Part shown: positions 8,591-16,940 of the stretch, piece by piece
How the letters are laid out: the number at the start of each line of letters is the position of its first letter
Numbering within the stretch: position 1 is the first letter of the stretch
Source of the DNA: Owenweeksia sp963758205
Lineage (GTDB): Bacteria > Bacteroidota > Bacteroidia > Flavobacteriales > Schleiferiaceae
Direction: 5' to 3'
Length of the DNA stretch: 64,000 nt
Assembly: GCA_963758205.1 (NCBI GenBank)
Contig: CAVWUM010000005.1
Span: 270,189-334,188 of the forward strand
The notes under the pieces: model-generated
The model's input: the letters and a program-made list of their open reading frames with translations, nothing else
The model's database searches: none
What the model was told of the DNA's origin: nothing
Position numbers and translations under genes: made by a program

Positions 8591-9114
8591 TCAATATTTA
8601 ATTAAGCGCGATAGCTTGGTCTTTTCCTGCTTGGCTGACATTATCCAATGCTTGGTAAGACTGATGTAAGAGGGAGCCTGATTGTTAAAAAATTCCCATG
8701 CAGCCTCTTCTTGCTCAAATAGTTTTTCAAATTCTATATTCAGTTCCGTTGCAGCACTTCCTTATTTAAACCCATACGTTTTATCCTTGTTCTAAAGCTG
8801 AATGCTTTAAGCCCGGCTTCAGTCATTAATCCGGTTTTAGTAAGCTCTTCCGTCTTTTTAATGTTAATGGCGCTCCAAAAGCTCGTTTTTCTTCTTGGGG
8901 TAAACCTGATGGTGTAGGTTTCTTCATCAATAGATTTTCGAAACCCATCTATCCATCCAAAGCACAAGGCCTGATCTACCGACTGTGACCAGGTGATTGA
9001 AGGCTTACCGGTTTTTACTTTATAAAACCCTACAATCAGTTCGGTTTCTGTTTTGTGATTTTTCTCTAACCAGTTTCTGAATTCTGATGGATTTGCAAAA
9101 AAGATGGGGGACAT
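8591..9114 (-). pseudogene. YdeI/OmpD-associated family protein, broken by a frameshift
   Basis: The first frame (9114 down to a stop at 8740) gives 124 residues matching the N-terminal two-thirds of the YdeI family: FRNWLEKNH, SVDQALCFGWIDG and RFTPRRKTSFWSAINIK. The missing C-terminal part follows at once in another frame and ends at 8591 (NIEFEKLFEQEEAAWEFF, PSYISLTKHWIMSAKQ, then KTKLSRLIKY). The switch must lie between about 8743 and 8761 and equals one missing base. Joined, the product would be about 174 residues, near the family's normal size. It is either a recent pseudogene or a sequencing indel. The gene starts 9 bases after the DUF3307 gene. Confidence 0.8.
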
Positions 9115-9123
9115 AGTGTGTGT

Positions 9124-9846
9124 TTATTCAACCAGGTTGTTAATAGCATATTGGTATCCCAAGCCAATAACTATGGCCAGGCCAAAGCTTAGTAGGGTAC
9201 CAATTAAAATATATTCGGTGAGCTTACGGTCTTTGGCCTTGGAAAGGTCGCCAAAGCGGAAAACGGATTTGGCCGCTATAAGAAGCCCGATGGCCTGCCA
9301 TTGGTTAAGGATAATGAATCCAAATACAAATAACCTTTCCAGCAGACCAATATACTTGCCGGCATTTTCCAGCGAATCAGTTGTACTATCTTCCGGTAAG
9401 GGCCATTGGCTCATCACCAACTTCATAATAACCATAGAAATGGAAGTAATCGATAACAAGGCAAAAACCAGTAGTAGTGTTTTGACGGAGTAAATAACCT
9501 CAAGGTTGATGAAAAGTGAGTCGTATATATCAGCCACTGCAACTAGTATAACCAGGTGTGCAGCCTGGTCAAGCCCAAACAGTAATCGTGGGTTTATCTT
9601 TTGTGTAAGGTTCAGTTTTAATAAATCAATACCAAAATGGCTTACCACTATTAGTATCATGCCCAGCCAGTAGTTAAAATCAAACTGTAGTAAAACCAAC
9701 AGAGCTAAGGCATGTACTGCCATGTGCAGGTATAGGTAGGCAGATTTATGCTTATTCTGTTTTTTATCTTCTACCCACTTATCAGGCTGTAGGGCAAAAT
9801 CACCAATGGCATGGGCTATCAACAATTGTAGCAGCAGGGTACTCAT
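9124..9846 (-). CDS. DUF3307 integral membrane protein
   Basis: A 240-residue protein with about seven hydrophobic helices. The N-terminal helix has the DUF3307 signature HAIGDFALQPDKWVEDK (about residues 12-28), with HMAVHAL and HFGIDLLK in later helices. The molecular function is not known. Its start overlaps the satD stop by 4 bases (ATGA), so the two proteins should be made in a fixed ratio. DUF3307 and SatD genes are frequent neighbours, which suggests SatD may act through or on this membrane protein. Confidence 0.85.
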   Translation of the reverse strand: MSTLLLQLLIAHAIGDFALQPDKWVEDKKQNKHKSAYLYLHMAVHALALLVLLQFDFNYWLGMILIVVSHFGIDLLKLNLTQKINPRLLFGLDQAAHLVILVAVADIYDSLFINLEVIYSVKTLLLVFALLSITSISMVIMKLVMSQWPLPEDSTTDSLENAGKYIGLLERLFVFGFIILNQWQAIGLLIAAKSVFRFGDLSKAKDRKLTEYILIGTLLSFGLAIVIGLGYQYAINNLVE

Positions 9847-10442
9847 AAGTTAGAGTGTTGCATTTGGTAAAACCTGTTCAGGCTCATTATTTCTTCATAG
9901 CCTCCTCGTGATAAGGCTTCGCTTATGCTACTCTGTGATTTTTTTAGCAATTGGGCAATTTCTTTTTGATTTTTATGGGGATGTTCAATAGCGCAGGTAA
10001 TTACCTCGGCCACAGTTTTACTCCAGTTATTAGCGGTAAGCAGGGCCAGGCTTAGCATGAGGTTTATTTCTTCGTCCTTCTCGGGAGTGCCTGATTTTAG
10101 GGCAATAGTCTGCTTTTTTAAAGATTCAAAACACTCCCCGGACCTTACATAGGCCGACCCATTGGATTCCGTTATTTTTTTTGCCTTATGTGTTTCTTCC
10201 CCCAGGCCTATACCCAGGCGTACATCCTGCACGTTGGTTTGCTTAATGACCGCTTTTAGGTGAATGGCCGCCAGTAGTGCATCTTTAGGCTTTAAAACTA
10301 ACTGAAAACTATCGCCCCTGTATATTTCCCACTGTAGTGGAGATTGGCCATATTGATTGAGTACGGCCTTAAGGGGGGTAAGCCAATCAGTAACCTTACC
10401 TGTGCGCGAGTCTATCACATCACCAGTTAATACTGCTATCAT
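9843..10442 (-). CDS. SatD family protein: cyclase-like domain plus helix-turn-helix
   Basis: A 199-residue SatD family protein. My reading of the N-terminal 110 residues is a class III nucleotide-cyclase-like fold. A first-strand Asp8 (LTGDVIDSR) and a hairpin Asp44 (EIYRGDSFQLVL) sit where the two metal-binding aspartates would be, followed by VRLGIGLGEE (74-83) and GSAYVRSGECFE (95-106). The catalytic Asn/Arg of true cyclases is not evident, so it may sense rather than make a nucleotide. Residues 158-180 form a helix-turn-helix (KEIAQLLKKSQSSISEAL). It heads an operon with DUF3307. Palindromic repeats cover its promoter, consistent with autoregulation. Confidence 0.75.
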   Translation of the reverse strand: MIAVLTGDVIDSRTGKVTDWLTPLKAVLNQYGQSPLQWEIYRGDSFQLVLKPKDALLAAIHLKAVIKQTNVQDVRLGIGLGEETHKAKKITESNGSAYVRSGECFESLKKQTIALKSGTPEKDEEINLMLSLALLTANNWSKTVAEVITCAIEHPHKNQKEIAQLLKKSQSSISEALSRGGYEEIMSLNRFYQMQHSNL

Positions 10443-10457
10443 AAATTAGAGTTTTAA

Positions 10458-10489
10458 CAAATATCGGTTTTTAAGCCGATAATGGCAAA
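10458..10489 (-). promoter_or_regulatory. Candidate satD promoter
   Basis: On the minus strand TTTG (10489-10486), 20 bases, then GATATTTG (10465-10458), one mismatch from TAnnTTTG. The satD start codon is 15 bases downstream. The first palindrome of the array lies between and over the two elements, the classic place for a repressor site. Confidence 0.5.
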
Positions 10490-10564
10490 TATCGGGTTTG
10501 GAGCCGATAATTTATCATATCGGATGGAGAGCCGATAATTAAGTAAAACGGGTTGAAGGCGATA
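10462..10564. repeat. Four-unit palindromic operator-like array before satD
   Basis: Three near-identical palindromes TATCGG-N8-CCGATA start at 10462, 10490 and 10518, an exact 28-base period. A degenerate fourth copy (ACGG ... GCGATA) falls at about 10547-10564. Beyond the palindrome each unit also keeps AG before CCGATAAT. The units lie across the candidate satD promoter. The likeliest binder is the helix-turn-helix of SatD itself, but that is inference. Confidence 0.85.
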
Positions 10565-10590
10565 ATGAGCGCAGATATAATACATTCAGA

Positions 10591-11205
10591 CTATATCAGA
10601 TAATCCATTCCAAAGTCACTGTGGCTTTTTTCTATAAAAGCACGGTAATAATCCACCTTTACTCCAGGGTACTTAATAGAAGCTCTAAAAACTACTATTG
10701 CAATCAGTAGGTAAATAAAATTTGTATCCAGTGTGAGCAAGGCCAGTGGCAACCCGTAAATCGCAGTGAATTTAACAATTCCCATTACGTTATTATATCT
10801 ATTTGGAACTTGTTCAACATTTCCATCTTTACTGGAGGAGCCTAACCCAAAGTGAAAAAAGTCAACAGATAACACTACCATCAAATAATCGCTCCACGCT
10901 AACTTCCAAAATCTAGAAGCGCTAAAAAATTCCCGTGGAAAATCTCCATTTTCCAATTCATTGATAAACTCCGTTTGTTTTTTCATCAGCAATATGCCAA
11001 GACGTTCAAACCTCTTAGGGTTATGTAACCAATGATCGTAATACTTTTTTAAAGTGGGGTTTAGAAATATCCTGAAAGCTACCACTAACTCCCGGGGTAG
11101 AGGCTTATCCGATGAAACCTGACTTATTAATCTCCCCAGCCTTAATACTTGAAGATTAGGGTTGGATTTGCTACGAATCTTGAATTGGGAGTAGTAGTTG
11201 TTCAT
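10591..11205 (-). CDS. Hypothetical protein with C-terminal membrane segments
   Basis: A 204-residue protein I do not recognise. The first 125 residues are charged and helical (KKYYDHWLHNPKRFERLG), with aromatic clusters in FWKLAWSDYLMVVLSVDFFHFG. Two hydrophobic helices follow at about 143-173 (VKFTAIYGLPLALLTL and FIYLLIAIVVF), then a polar tail. It is third in a row after the SPFH gene and the lipoprotein gene, 18 bases from the latter, so it is probably co-transcribed with them. No motif suggests an enzymatic role. Confidence 0.6.
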   Translation of the reverse strand: MNNYYSQFKIRSKSNPNLQVLRLGRLISQVSSDKPLPRELVVAFRIFLNPTLKKYYDHWLHNPKRFERLGILLMKKQTEFINELENGDFPREFFSASRFWKLAWSDYLMVVLSVDFFHFGLGSSSKDGNVEQVPNRYNNVMGIVKFTAIYGLPLALLTLDTNFIYLLIAIVVFRASIKYPGVKVDYYRAFIEKSHSDFGMDYLI

Positions 11206-11223
11206 TAATCAACCAAACCCTGT

Positions 11224-11877
11224 TTATTGATATTTAATTGAATTCAGAATGGATAAATCTAAGCTTGATATTGTTTTAAGTGGATTTCCATTACTGTTGG
11301 AAAAGTAAATAAGAAGACCATTCCAACCGCTACCGGATGGAATAATAAGACCCAGGATTTCCACTTCTGGCCGGATCTCGTTGTTGGCAGCTTCATTTTT
11401 TAATGAATAGAGATATTGAATTCGCTCTTCACCAAGAATAGTAATAGGAGGTAGGGCTTTAATATTTAGATCTTTGTTGGTTGATATTTCAGGAATTTTT
11501 AAAAAGTCCTCAACCCATCTTTTTTCATTTTCCTTGCTATACTTGCCTTGAAAAGTTACCGTTGTGAGTGTTATTTCATTTAGTTGAGGACAGCTTGCTT
11601 TGGGTGTTAACCTTAGCGCTACACCGTCATTAGGATTTAGTTCATAATTATATCCGGCCGGAACCCTTAAGCTAAAAGGGATTGATGGTATCTCATAAGC
11701 CATGCAGTGGCTTATCGTAATAAATATTTCGGATGATTGGGACTCTTTGATTGGTTGGTAAGAGCATAAATTTTCATTTGATGTTTTTGAACTATCCGGC
11801 TTTTGTTGGCATGATTGAATTGTGAAAACTCCTAATAATACCAGTGTAATCAAAGTGCTGTTGGGGGAATTATTCAT
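11224..11877 (-). CDS. Hypothetical lipoprotein
   Basis: A 217-residue protein with a lipoprotein signal: hydrophobic stretch LVLLGVFTIQSC, lipidation at Cys23 after QS, then a Gln/Lys/Ser-rich linker. The mature part is a mostly beta domain (IFITISHCMAYEIPSIPFSL, RVPAGYNYELNPNDG) of no family I know. It starts one base after the SPFH gene ends, a spacing that implies co-translation, and precedes the 204-residue membrane protein. A surface or periplasmic partner of the SPFH complex is possible, but nothing in the sequence proves it. Confidence 0.65.
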   Translation of the reverse strand: MNNSPNSTLITLVLLGVFTIQSCQQKPDSSKTSNENLCSYQPIKESQSSEIFITISHCMAYEIPSIPFSLRVPAGYNYELNPNDGVALRLTPKASCPQLNEITLTTVTFQGKYSKENEKRWVEDFLKIPEISTNKDLNIKALPPITILGEERIQYLYSLKNEAANNEIRPEVEILGLIIPSGSGWNGLLIYFSNSNGNPLKTISSLDLSILNSIKYQ

Positions 11878-11878
11878 T

Positions 11879-12793
11879 TCATTCCTTCTTCTCCTTTCTA
11901 GCCTCCTTCACCGTATTAGCCGCTATAAAACTGGTGGTCATCTGCGTAAGCATATCACTGGCGGCTGTGGGGTTGTTGGGTAAAAGGATTAGGTTACTGC
12001 TGGTGTTTTCACTAACCGCTTGCAGGGTATCGTAATGCTGGGTAATTACAATCAGGGCAGAGGCTTCCTGCGAGTTGATACCAACAGCATTAAGCACTTC
12101 TACTGAGTCCTCCAGTCCTCGGGCAATTTCCCTGCGCTGGTCCGCAATACCCTGGCCCTGTAGTCTCTTGCTTTCTGCTTCTGCAGTGGCTTTGGCCACA
12201 ATACGGATACGCTCAGCTTCACCCTCATATTCAGCCGCTATCTTTTGACGCTCAGCCGCATTAATCTTGTTCATAGCGTGTTTTACCTGCTCATCCGGGT
12301 CAATATCAGTAACCAAAGCCTTTATAATTCCATAACCGTAATCGTTCATGGCTTCTTCCAGTTCGCGTTTTATGGCCACAGCTATGTCGTCCTTCTTTTC
12401 AAATACGTCATCCAGCTTTAGCTTTGGCACTTCAGCGCGCACGGTATCAAATACATAAGAGGTTATCTGGTCTTCAGGGTTTTGCAATTGGTAAAAGGCC
12501 TCGTACACCGATTGCTTTAAGACCAGGTATTGCACCGATACCTTCATACGCACAAATACATCATCCTTGGTTTTGGTTTCCACTAATACATCAAGTTGCT
12601 GTATGCGCAGGTTTACACGCCCTGCAATCTGATCAACCAAAGGAATGCGCCAGTGAATACCGGGCCCGGGTGCCTTTATAAACTTACCAAAGCGCTGTAT
12701 AACCGCCACATACTGCTGACGTACGATATACAGTCCACTTAGCAAAAACAATAGAACTACAATAAAAACGATAAGACCAATGGGGAAATCCAT
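11879..12793 (-). CDS. SPFH/Band 7 (stomatin-like, HIR/QmcA type) membrane protein
   Basis: A 304-residue protein with one N-terminal membrane anchor (residues 5-25), the SPFH domain (VRQQYVAVIQRFGKF, GPGIHWRIPLVD, about 25-200) and a coiled-coil region rich in Ala, Glu and Lys (KIAAEYEGEAERIRIVAKA, about 185-235). Such proteins form large rings at the membrane that organise lipids and often hold membrane proteases such as FtsH. The closest architecture is QmcA and the plant hypersensitive-response (HIR) proteins. It is first of a three-gene series with a lipoprotein and an unknown membrane protein. Confidence 0.9.
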   Translation of the reverse strand: MDFPIGLIVFIVVLLFLLSGLYIVRQQYVAVIQRFGKFIKAPGPGIHWRIPLVDQIAGRVNLRIQQLDVLVETKTKDDVFVRMKVSVQYLVLKQSVYEAFYQLQNPEDQITSYVFDTVRAEVPKLKLDDVFEKKDDIAVAIKRELEEAMNDYGYGIIKALVTDIDPDEQVKHAMNKINAAERQKIAAEYEGEAERIRIVAKATAEAESKRLQGQGIADQRREIARGLEDSVEVLNAVGINSQEASALIVITQHYDTLQAVSENTSSNLILLPNNPTAASDMLTQMTTSFIAANTVKEARKEKKE

Positions 12794-12899
12794 GATGAGA
12801 AGATTAAAATTTGTTGAACGAAAATTGAGCTGTGAATATACTTCAAATGCTGAATGGTGATAACTCTTCGCTCATTAAAAAAGTAGAGGGATAAGTTCA

Positions 12900-12930
12900 T
12901 TTGTGGTAATGGTGGCCTTTTGTAATTTCC
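12900..12930 (+). promoter_or_regulatory. Candidate promoter of the DnaJ-domain gene
   Basis: TTTG at 12900-12903, 19 bases, then TAATTTCC at 12923-12930 (six of eight to TAnnTTTG). The ATG is 10 bases downstream, implying a very short leader. Confidence 0.4.
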
Positions 12931-12940
12931 CGCCCTTTAA

Positions 12941-13879
12941 ATGAAACGCTACTACCAAATACTTGGCCTGGAGGAAGGCGCCTCAAAAGAGGATATAAAA
13001 AAAGCCTACCGCATGATGGCCATGAAGTATCACCCCGATGTAAATCCCGGGGAGAATGCGCGGCAGAAGTTCCTGGAAATAATAGAGGCTTATGAATACC
13101 TTACCGGGGTAAGAAAAATGGAGCCGGGCCGCGGCATGACCCCTGAAGACTTACAGAAGTTTTATGACCTGCTGAAAAAGGCAGCAGAAGAAAAGGCTAA
13201 GGCACAATACCGCAAGCGGGTAAGAGAGTTGCGGAAGGAACAGGAACGCAAACAATCAGCCGAATTTCAAAAAGCCATTTTTATTTTAATAGGTATGGTG
13301 GTAGTAGGAGTAGCCACCTGGCAGGGCTATGGTTTTTACAAAAATCTTGTAATTGACCGCGATCCCATGGTAACCGAAGTGCAGATTACCGGCCTGGCCA
13401 CCAAAAGGATGGAATACATGTTTTATATTGGAGATACCCTGATAAAAGAACAGGTATATGCCGGTCAGCACGGGCTTGATGTGATTTCAGGAAATGGCAT
13501 GCCATTAAAGATCGGAGACCAGTTTGAGATTCAATATTCACAAAGCCAGCCTGGTTATCACCGCATTAACTTTGAAAGGGTAAGTGCCGAAACCATGAGG
13601 CGTTACATGAATCTTGTAGGTTACAAATTTCTGGAGATTTACGCAGACGAATGGACCTCACTTTCCGACCAGGATAAAAAGATACGGGCGGGCTGTTTGG
13701 CGCTACTGGTATTCAATAAATTTGGATATGATGGTTTGAGCAGTGTTTACTTTTCGGATGTAAATCCGCTGGATAACTTTTCGCACAACAGCTGGAGCTG
13801 GAGCAGCCTGGCCGAAAGTGAAGAATTCCTCCACATTAAAGCCACCTGCGCCTCCGACTCTATCCGGCTGGGGCTGTAA
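12941..13879 (+). CDS. DnaJ-domain membrane protein
   Basis: A 312-residue protein with an N-terminal J domain (residues 1-58, YYQILGLEEGASKEDIKKAY, HPD triad at 31-33) that can stimulate the ATPase of a DnaK-type chaperone. A charged coiled-coil stretch follows (about 70-110), then one transmembrane helix (about 111-130). The C-terminal 180-residue beta-rich domain has no family I recognise. There is no Gly/Phe or zinc-finger region, so it is not DnaJ itself but a J-protein that would recruit a chaperone to the membrane. The next gene is hisS, with its own promoter. Confidence 0.8.
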   Translation: MKRYYQILGLEEGASKEDIKKAYRMMAMKYHPDVNPGENARQKFLEIIEAYEYLTGVRKMEPGRGMTPEDLQKFYDLLKKAAEEKAKAQYRKRVRELRKEQERKQSAEFQKAIFILIGMVVVGVATWQGYGFYKNLVIDRDPMVTEVQITGLATKRMEYMFYIGDTLIKEQVYAGQHGLDVISGNGMPLKIGDQFEIQYSQSQPGYHRINFERVSAETMRRYMNLVGYKFLEIYADEWTSLSDQDKKIRAGCLALLVFNKFGYDGLSSVYFSDVNPLDNFSHNSWSWSSLAESEEFLHIKATCASDSIRLGL

Positions 13880-13939
13880 TCATATTCTCCACCTAAAACT
13901 TTACAACCTTAAAACTTTCCAACCTCTCAACCCTGCACC

Positions 13940-13968
13940 TTGCCGCTCCTTTATTTCTTCTAATTTTG
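13940..13968 (+). promoter_or_regulatory. hisS promoter
   Basis: TTG at 13940-13942, 18 bases, then a perfect TAATTTTG at 13961-13968, matching the Bacteroidota -33/-7 pattern. The hisS ATG is 29 bases after the -7 element. The preceding 13897-13932 holds short direct repeats of an AACTTTnCAACCT type. Confidence 0.6.
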
Positions 13969-13997
13969 GGCCTCTTTAAATTAAGCACCAAAACGAT

Positions 13998-15390
13998 ATG
14001 TCCATAAAGCCCAGCCTGCCCAAAGGCACCCGTGATTTTATGCCTGATGCCATGCAAAAGCGGGAGTTTATTCTTAGCACCATAAAAACTGTTTTCCGCA
14101 AATACGGCTTTCAGCCCATAGAAACCCCGGCTATGGAAAACCTGAGTACCCTTACCGGGAAATATGGGGAAGAAGGCGATAAGCTGATTTTTAAGATTTT
14201 GAATTCGGGAGACTTCCTTAAAAAAAGTGATAAGACGGCCTTTGCTGATGATGATAGTAATGCCTTTGGTGCTTCCGTTTCCGAGAAAGCCCTTCGCTAT
14301 GATCTTACTGTTCCCTTCGCCCGTTTTGTAGTGCAAAATCTAAACGACCTTACATTTCCTTTTAAGCGTTACCAGGTGCAGCCTGTATGGAGAGCTGATC
14401 GCCCGCAGAAAGGCCGTTTCCGCGAATTTTACCAGTGCGATGCCGATGCTGTAGGTTCTGATTCTCTGTTGATGGAACTGGAATTTATCCGCATGTACGA
14501 TGAGGTTTTTAAAAACCTGAAAGTTCCGGCTGCTATTCACATTAACAACCGTAAGCTATTGGCTGGTTTGGCGGAAGTAATGGGTATAAGCGACAGGCTT
14601 ACTGAGTTTACCGTAATTCTTGATAAACTCGATAAAATCGGTAATGAAGGCGTAGCTAAGGAACTAACAGAGAAGGGATTCCCTGAAAAGGCAGCCACCA
14701 TGCTTTTTGATATACTTTCTACCAAAGGCAGCAATGCCGAAAAAATGGAAGCCTTTAAGAAAGCCCTAGCTGGCAACGAAACGGGAGAGAAGGGCTTAAC
14801 CGAACTTGAGTTTGTGCTTAACAATCTGGATAGCCTTAAACTTACGAATGATGTGGTGCTTGATGTGAGCCTTGCCCGCGGCCTGGATTACTATACCGGG
14901 GCTATATTTGAAGTAAAGCCTGTAGGCGTGGAAATGGGCTCTATTGGTGGCGGTGGCCGCTATGATGACCTTACGGGAATATTCGGGCTTAAGAATCTTT
15001 CGGGTATTGGAATCTCTTTCGGTCTAGATCGTATTCAGCTGGTAATGGAAGAACTTAGTCTTTTCCCCGAAATGGATGGAAATTCCACGGAAGTGCTTTT
15101 TGTAAATTTTGGCGAAGCCGAAAGCCTGTATAGCCTTGCCTTTCGCTAATGAACTTCGCGATTTAGGCGTAAAGGCTGAAGTTTATCCGGACAGCAGCAA
15201 ACTGAAAAAGCAACTCGACTTCGCAAATAAAAAGAATATCCCCAATGTGATATTGATTGGCAGCAATGAAATGAAGTCTGAGAAGTTCACCATGAAAAAT
15301 ATGGCCGAAGGCACGCAACAGGACTTAAGCCGCATTGAGATACTCGAATACTTTAGCAACCGCAAAAACTCGAATTATGGCTTCCACTAA
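13998..15390 (+). CDS. hisS: Histidyl-tRNA synthetase, frameshifted near the end
   Basis: Class II synthetase that charges tRNA-His. The frame 13998-15149 has motif 1, motif 2 (RYQVQPVWRADRPQKGRFRE), the histidine A motif LARGLDYYTGAIFEV and motif 3 GGGGRYDDLTG. It then runs into a stop after VLFVNFGEAESLYSLAFR. The anticodon-binding end continues in the +1 frame (ANELRDLGVKAEVYPDSSK, then LKKQLDFANKKNIP) to 15390. Removing one T from the TTT at 15141-15143 restores one frame (SLAFANEL), giving about 463 residues, the normal size. As the gene is essential, an indel error is likely. Its end overlaps the hutH start by 14 bases. Confidence 0.92.
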
Positions 15391-16888
15391 AACTCATAAA
15401 ATTGGCGCTGAGCATCTGAGTATCGGCAGCCTTTATACCATTTTCACTGAAAACCTTGAAGTAAGCCTTTCAGAAGAGGCGCGTGCAAGTATTGTAAAAT
15501 GCCGTGAGTACCTTGATCAGAAAATTGACAGATCAGAAGATCCGATCTATGGTATTAATACCGGTTTTGGTTCATTATACAACATTACTATAGAAGGGAA
15601 GGACCTGGCCCAGTTGCAAACCAACCTGGTACGCTCACATGCCTGTGGTACAGGCGAGGAGGTTCCCCGGGATTTGGTAAAGTTGATGCTTTTGCTGAAG
15701 GCCCGCTCATTGTCTTACGGCCATTCAGGCATCAGCCCTGAGGTGGTGGATCGGCTGATAGAGTTTTACAATTTAGGGATTACGCCAAAGGTATATCAGC
15801 AGGGGTCGCTTGGAGCCTCAGGAGATTTGGCACCACTGGCCCACCTAAGTTTACCATTACTGGGAGAAGGGGAGGTGTACTATAAAAACAAGTTGCAACC
15901 CACAGCAAAAGTGCTGGAGTCGCTAGACCTTAAACCTCTTCAACTACAATCAAAAGAAGGATTGGCCTTGCTGAACGGCACCCAGTTTATGGCAGCTTAT
16001 GGTTGTTCTATTCTCTTTAATATGAGAAAGATGAGCTACCTGTGCGACCTTATTGCTACGCTTTCGCTGGATGCATACGATGGCCGCCCGGAGCCTTTTG
16101 ATCTATTGATACATCACGCCCGTCCTCATAACGGCCAGATTGCCACCGCCACGCGCGTTCAGGAATTTTTGGAAGGCAGCGAGCTGATATCACGGAAGAA
16201 AAAGCATGTGCAGGATCCGTATTCTTTCCGTTGTGTTCCGCAGGTGCACGGGGCATCAAAAGATGCGCTGGACTATGCCGAAAAAGTTTTCACTACCGAG
16301 ATAAATTCGGTTACGGATAACCCCACTATTTTTCCTGATGAGGATAAAATTATTTCAGGTGGAAACTTCCACGGACAAACACTGGCTATTGCGCTTGATA
16401 CTATGGCCATTGCTGCTGCGGAGCTCGCAAACATCTCCGAAAGGAGAACCTATTTACTGGTAAGTGGGCAACGTGAGTTACCACCATTTTTGGTAGCCGT
16501 ACATGGGCTTAATTCAGGTTTAATGATTGCCCAGTACACGGCCGCATCTATAGTAAGTAAGAATAAGCAGTTGTGCACACCTGCATCGGTTGATTCTATT
16601 GTTTCATCCAATGGACAGGAAGATCACGTGAGCATGGGCGCCAACGCGGCCACCAAGGCCTGGGAGGTAGCGCAGAATTTAGAAACGGTATTGGCTATAG
16701 AATTGATCTGTGCCTCGCAGGCGCTATATTTCCGTAAGGATAATACCTCTCCATTCTTAGAATCCTTTTTAGAATCCTTCAGGGCAGAGGTTCCTTTTAT
16801 TAAAGAGGATAGAATTATTGCGGAGGACATCGCTAAAGCAAAAGCCTTTATTGCGGGACTGGAAGTGGATGGAGAGCTTATATTTTGA
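15377..16888 (+). CDS. hutH: Histidine ammonia-lyase
   Basis: A 503-residue enzyme that removes ammonia from histidine to give urocanate. The Ala147-Ser148-Gly149 triad that cyclises into the MIO electrophile is in QQGSLGASGDLAPLAHL. Tyr58 (DPIYGINTGFG) matches the catalytic tyrosine, and the later signatures (NGTQFMAAYG, NPTIFPDEDKIISGGNFHGQ) are present. The ATG at 15377 fits the family; an upstream in-frame ATG would lie deep inside hisS. No other hut genes are nearby, so the rest of histidine breakdown must be elsewhere, or the lyase serves another aromatic amino acid. Confidence 0.92.
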   Translation: MASTKTHKIGAEHLSIGSLYTIFTENLEVSLSEEARASIVKCREYLDQKIDRSEDPIYGINTGFGSLYNITIEGKDLAQLQTNLVRSHACGTGEEVPRDLVKLMLLLKARSLSYGHSGISPEVVDRLIEFYNLGITPKVYQQGSLGASGDLAPLAHLSLPLLGEGEVYYKNKLQPTAKVLESLDLKPLQLQSKEGLALLNGTQFMAAYGCSILFNMRKMSYLCDLIATLSLDAYDGRPEPFDLLIHHARPHNGQIATATRVQEFLEGSELISRKKKHVQDPYSFRCVPQVHGASKDALDYAEKVFTTEINSVTDNPTIFPDEDKIISGGNFHGQTLAIALDTMAIAAAELANISERRTYLLVSGQRELPPFLVAVHGLNSGLMIAQYTAASIVSKNKQLCTPASVDSIVSSNGQEDHVSMGANAATKAWEVAQNLETVLAIELICASQALYFRKDNTSPFLESFLESFRAEVPFIKEDRIIAEDIAKAKAFIAGLEVDGELIF

Positions 16889-16940
16889 AATGAGCTGAAT
16901 GCTGTTCAAAGTACAGCATACATTTTACAACATACAACCT

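Noticed and set aside
10462..10564. Possible CRISPR array (regular 28-base period)
   Set aside because: The whole period is the repeat; there are no unique spacers of 30 bases or more and no cas genes. It is better explained as operators.
13893..14540. Two minus-strand frames opposite hisS
   Set aside because: No signatures, and they lie under the strongly conserved class II synthetase frame.
15105..15150. Programmed +1 frameshifting in hisS
   Set aside because: Not excluded, but the site CTTGCCTTTCGCTAA lacks a prfB-like CTTTGA or upstream Shine-Dalgarno stimulator, and two other genes show the same kind of +1 break.
16900..16922. Hairpin TGCTGT/ACAGCA after hutH as a terminator
   Set aside because: Only six pairs and no proper T-run; too weak to call.
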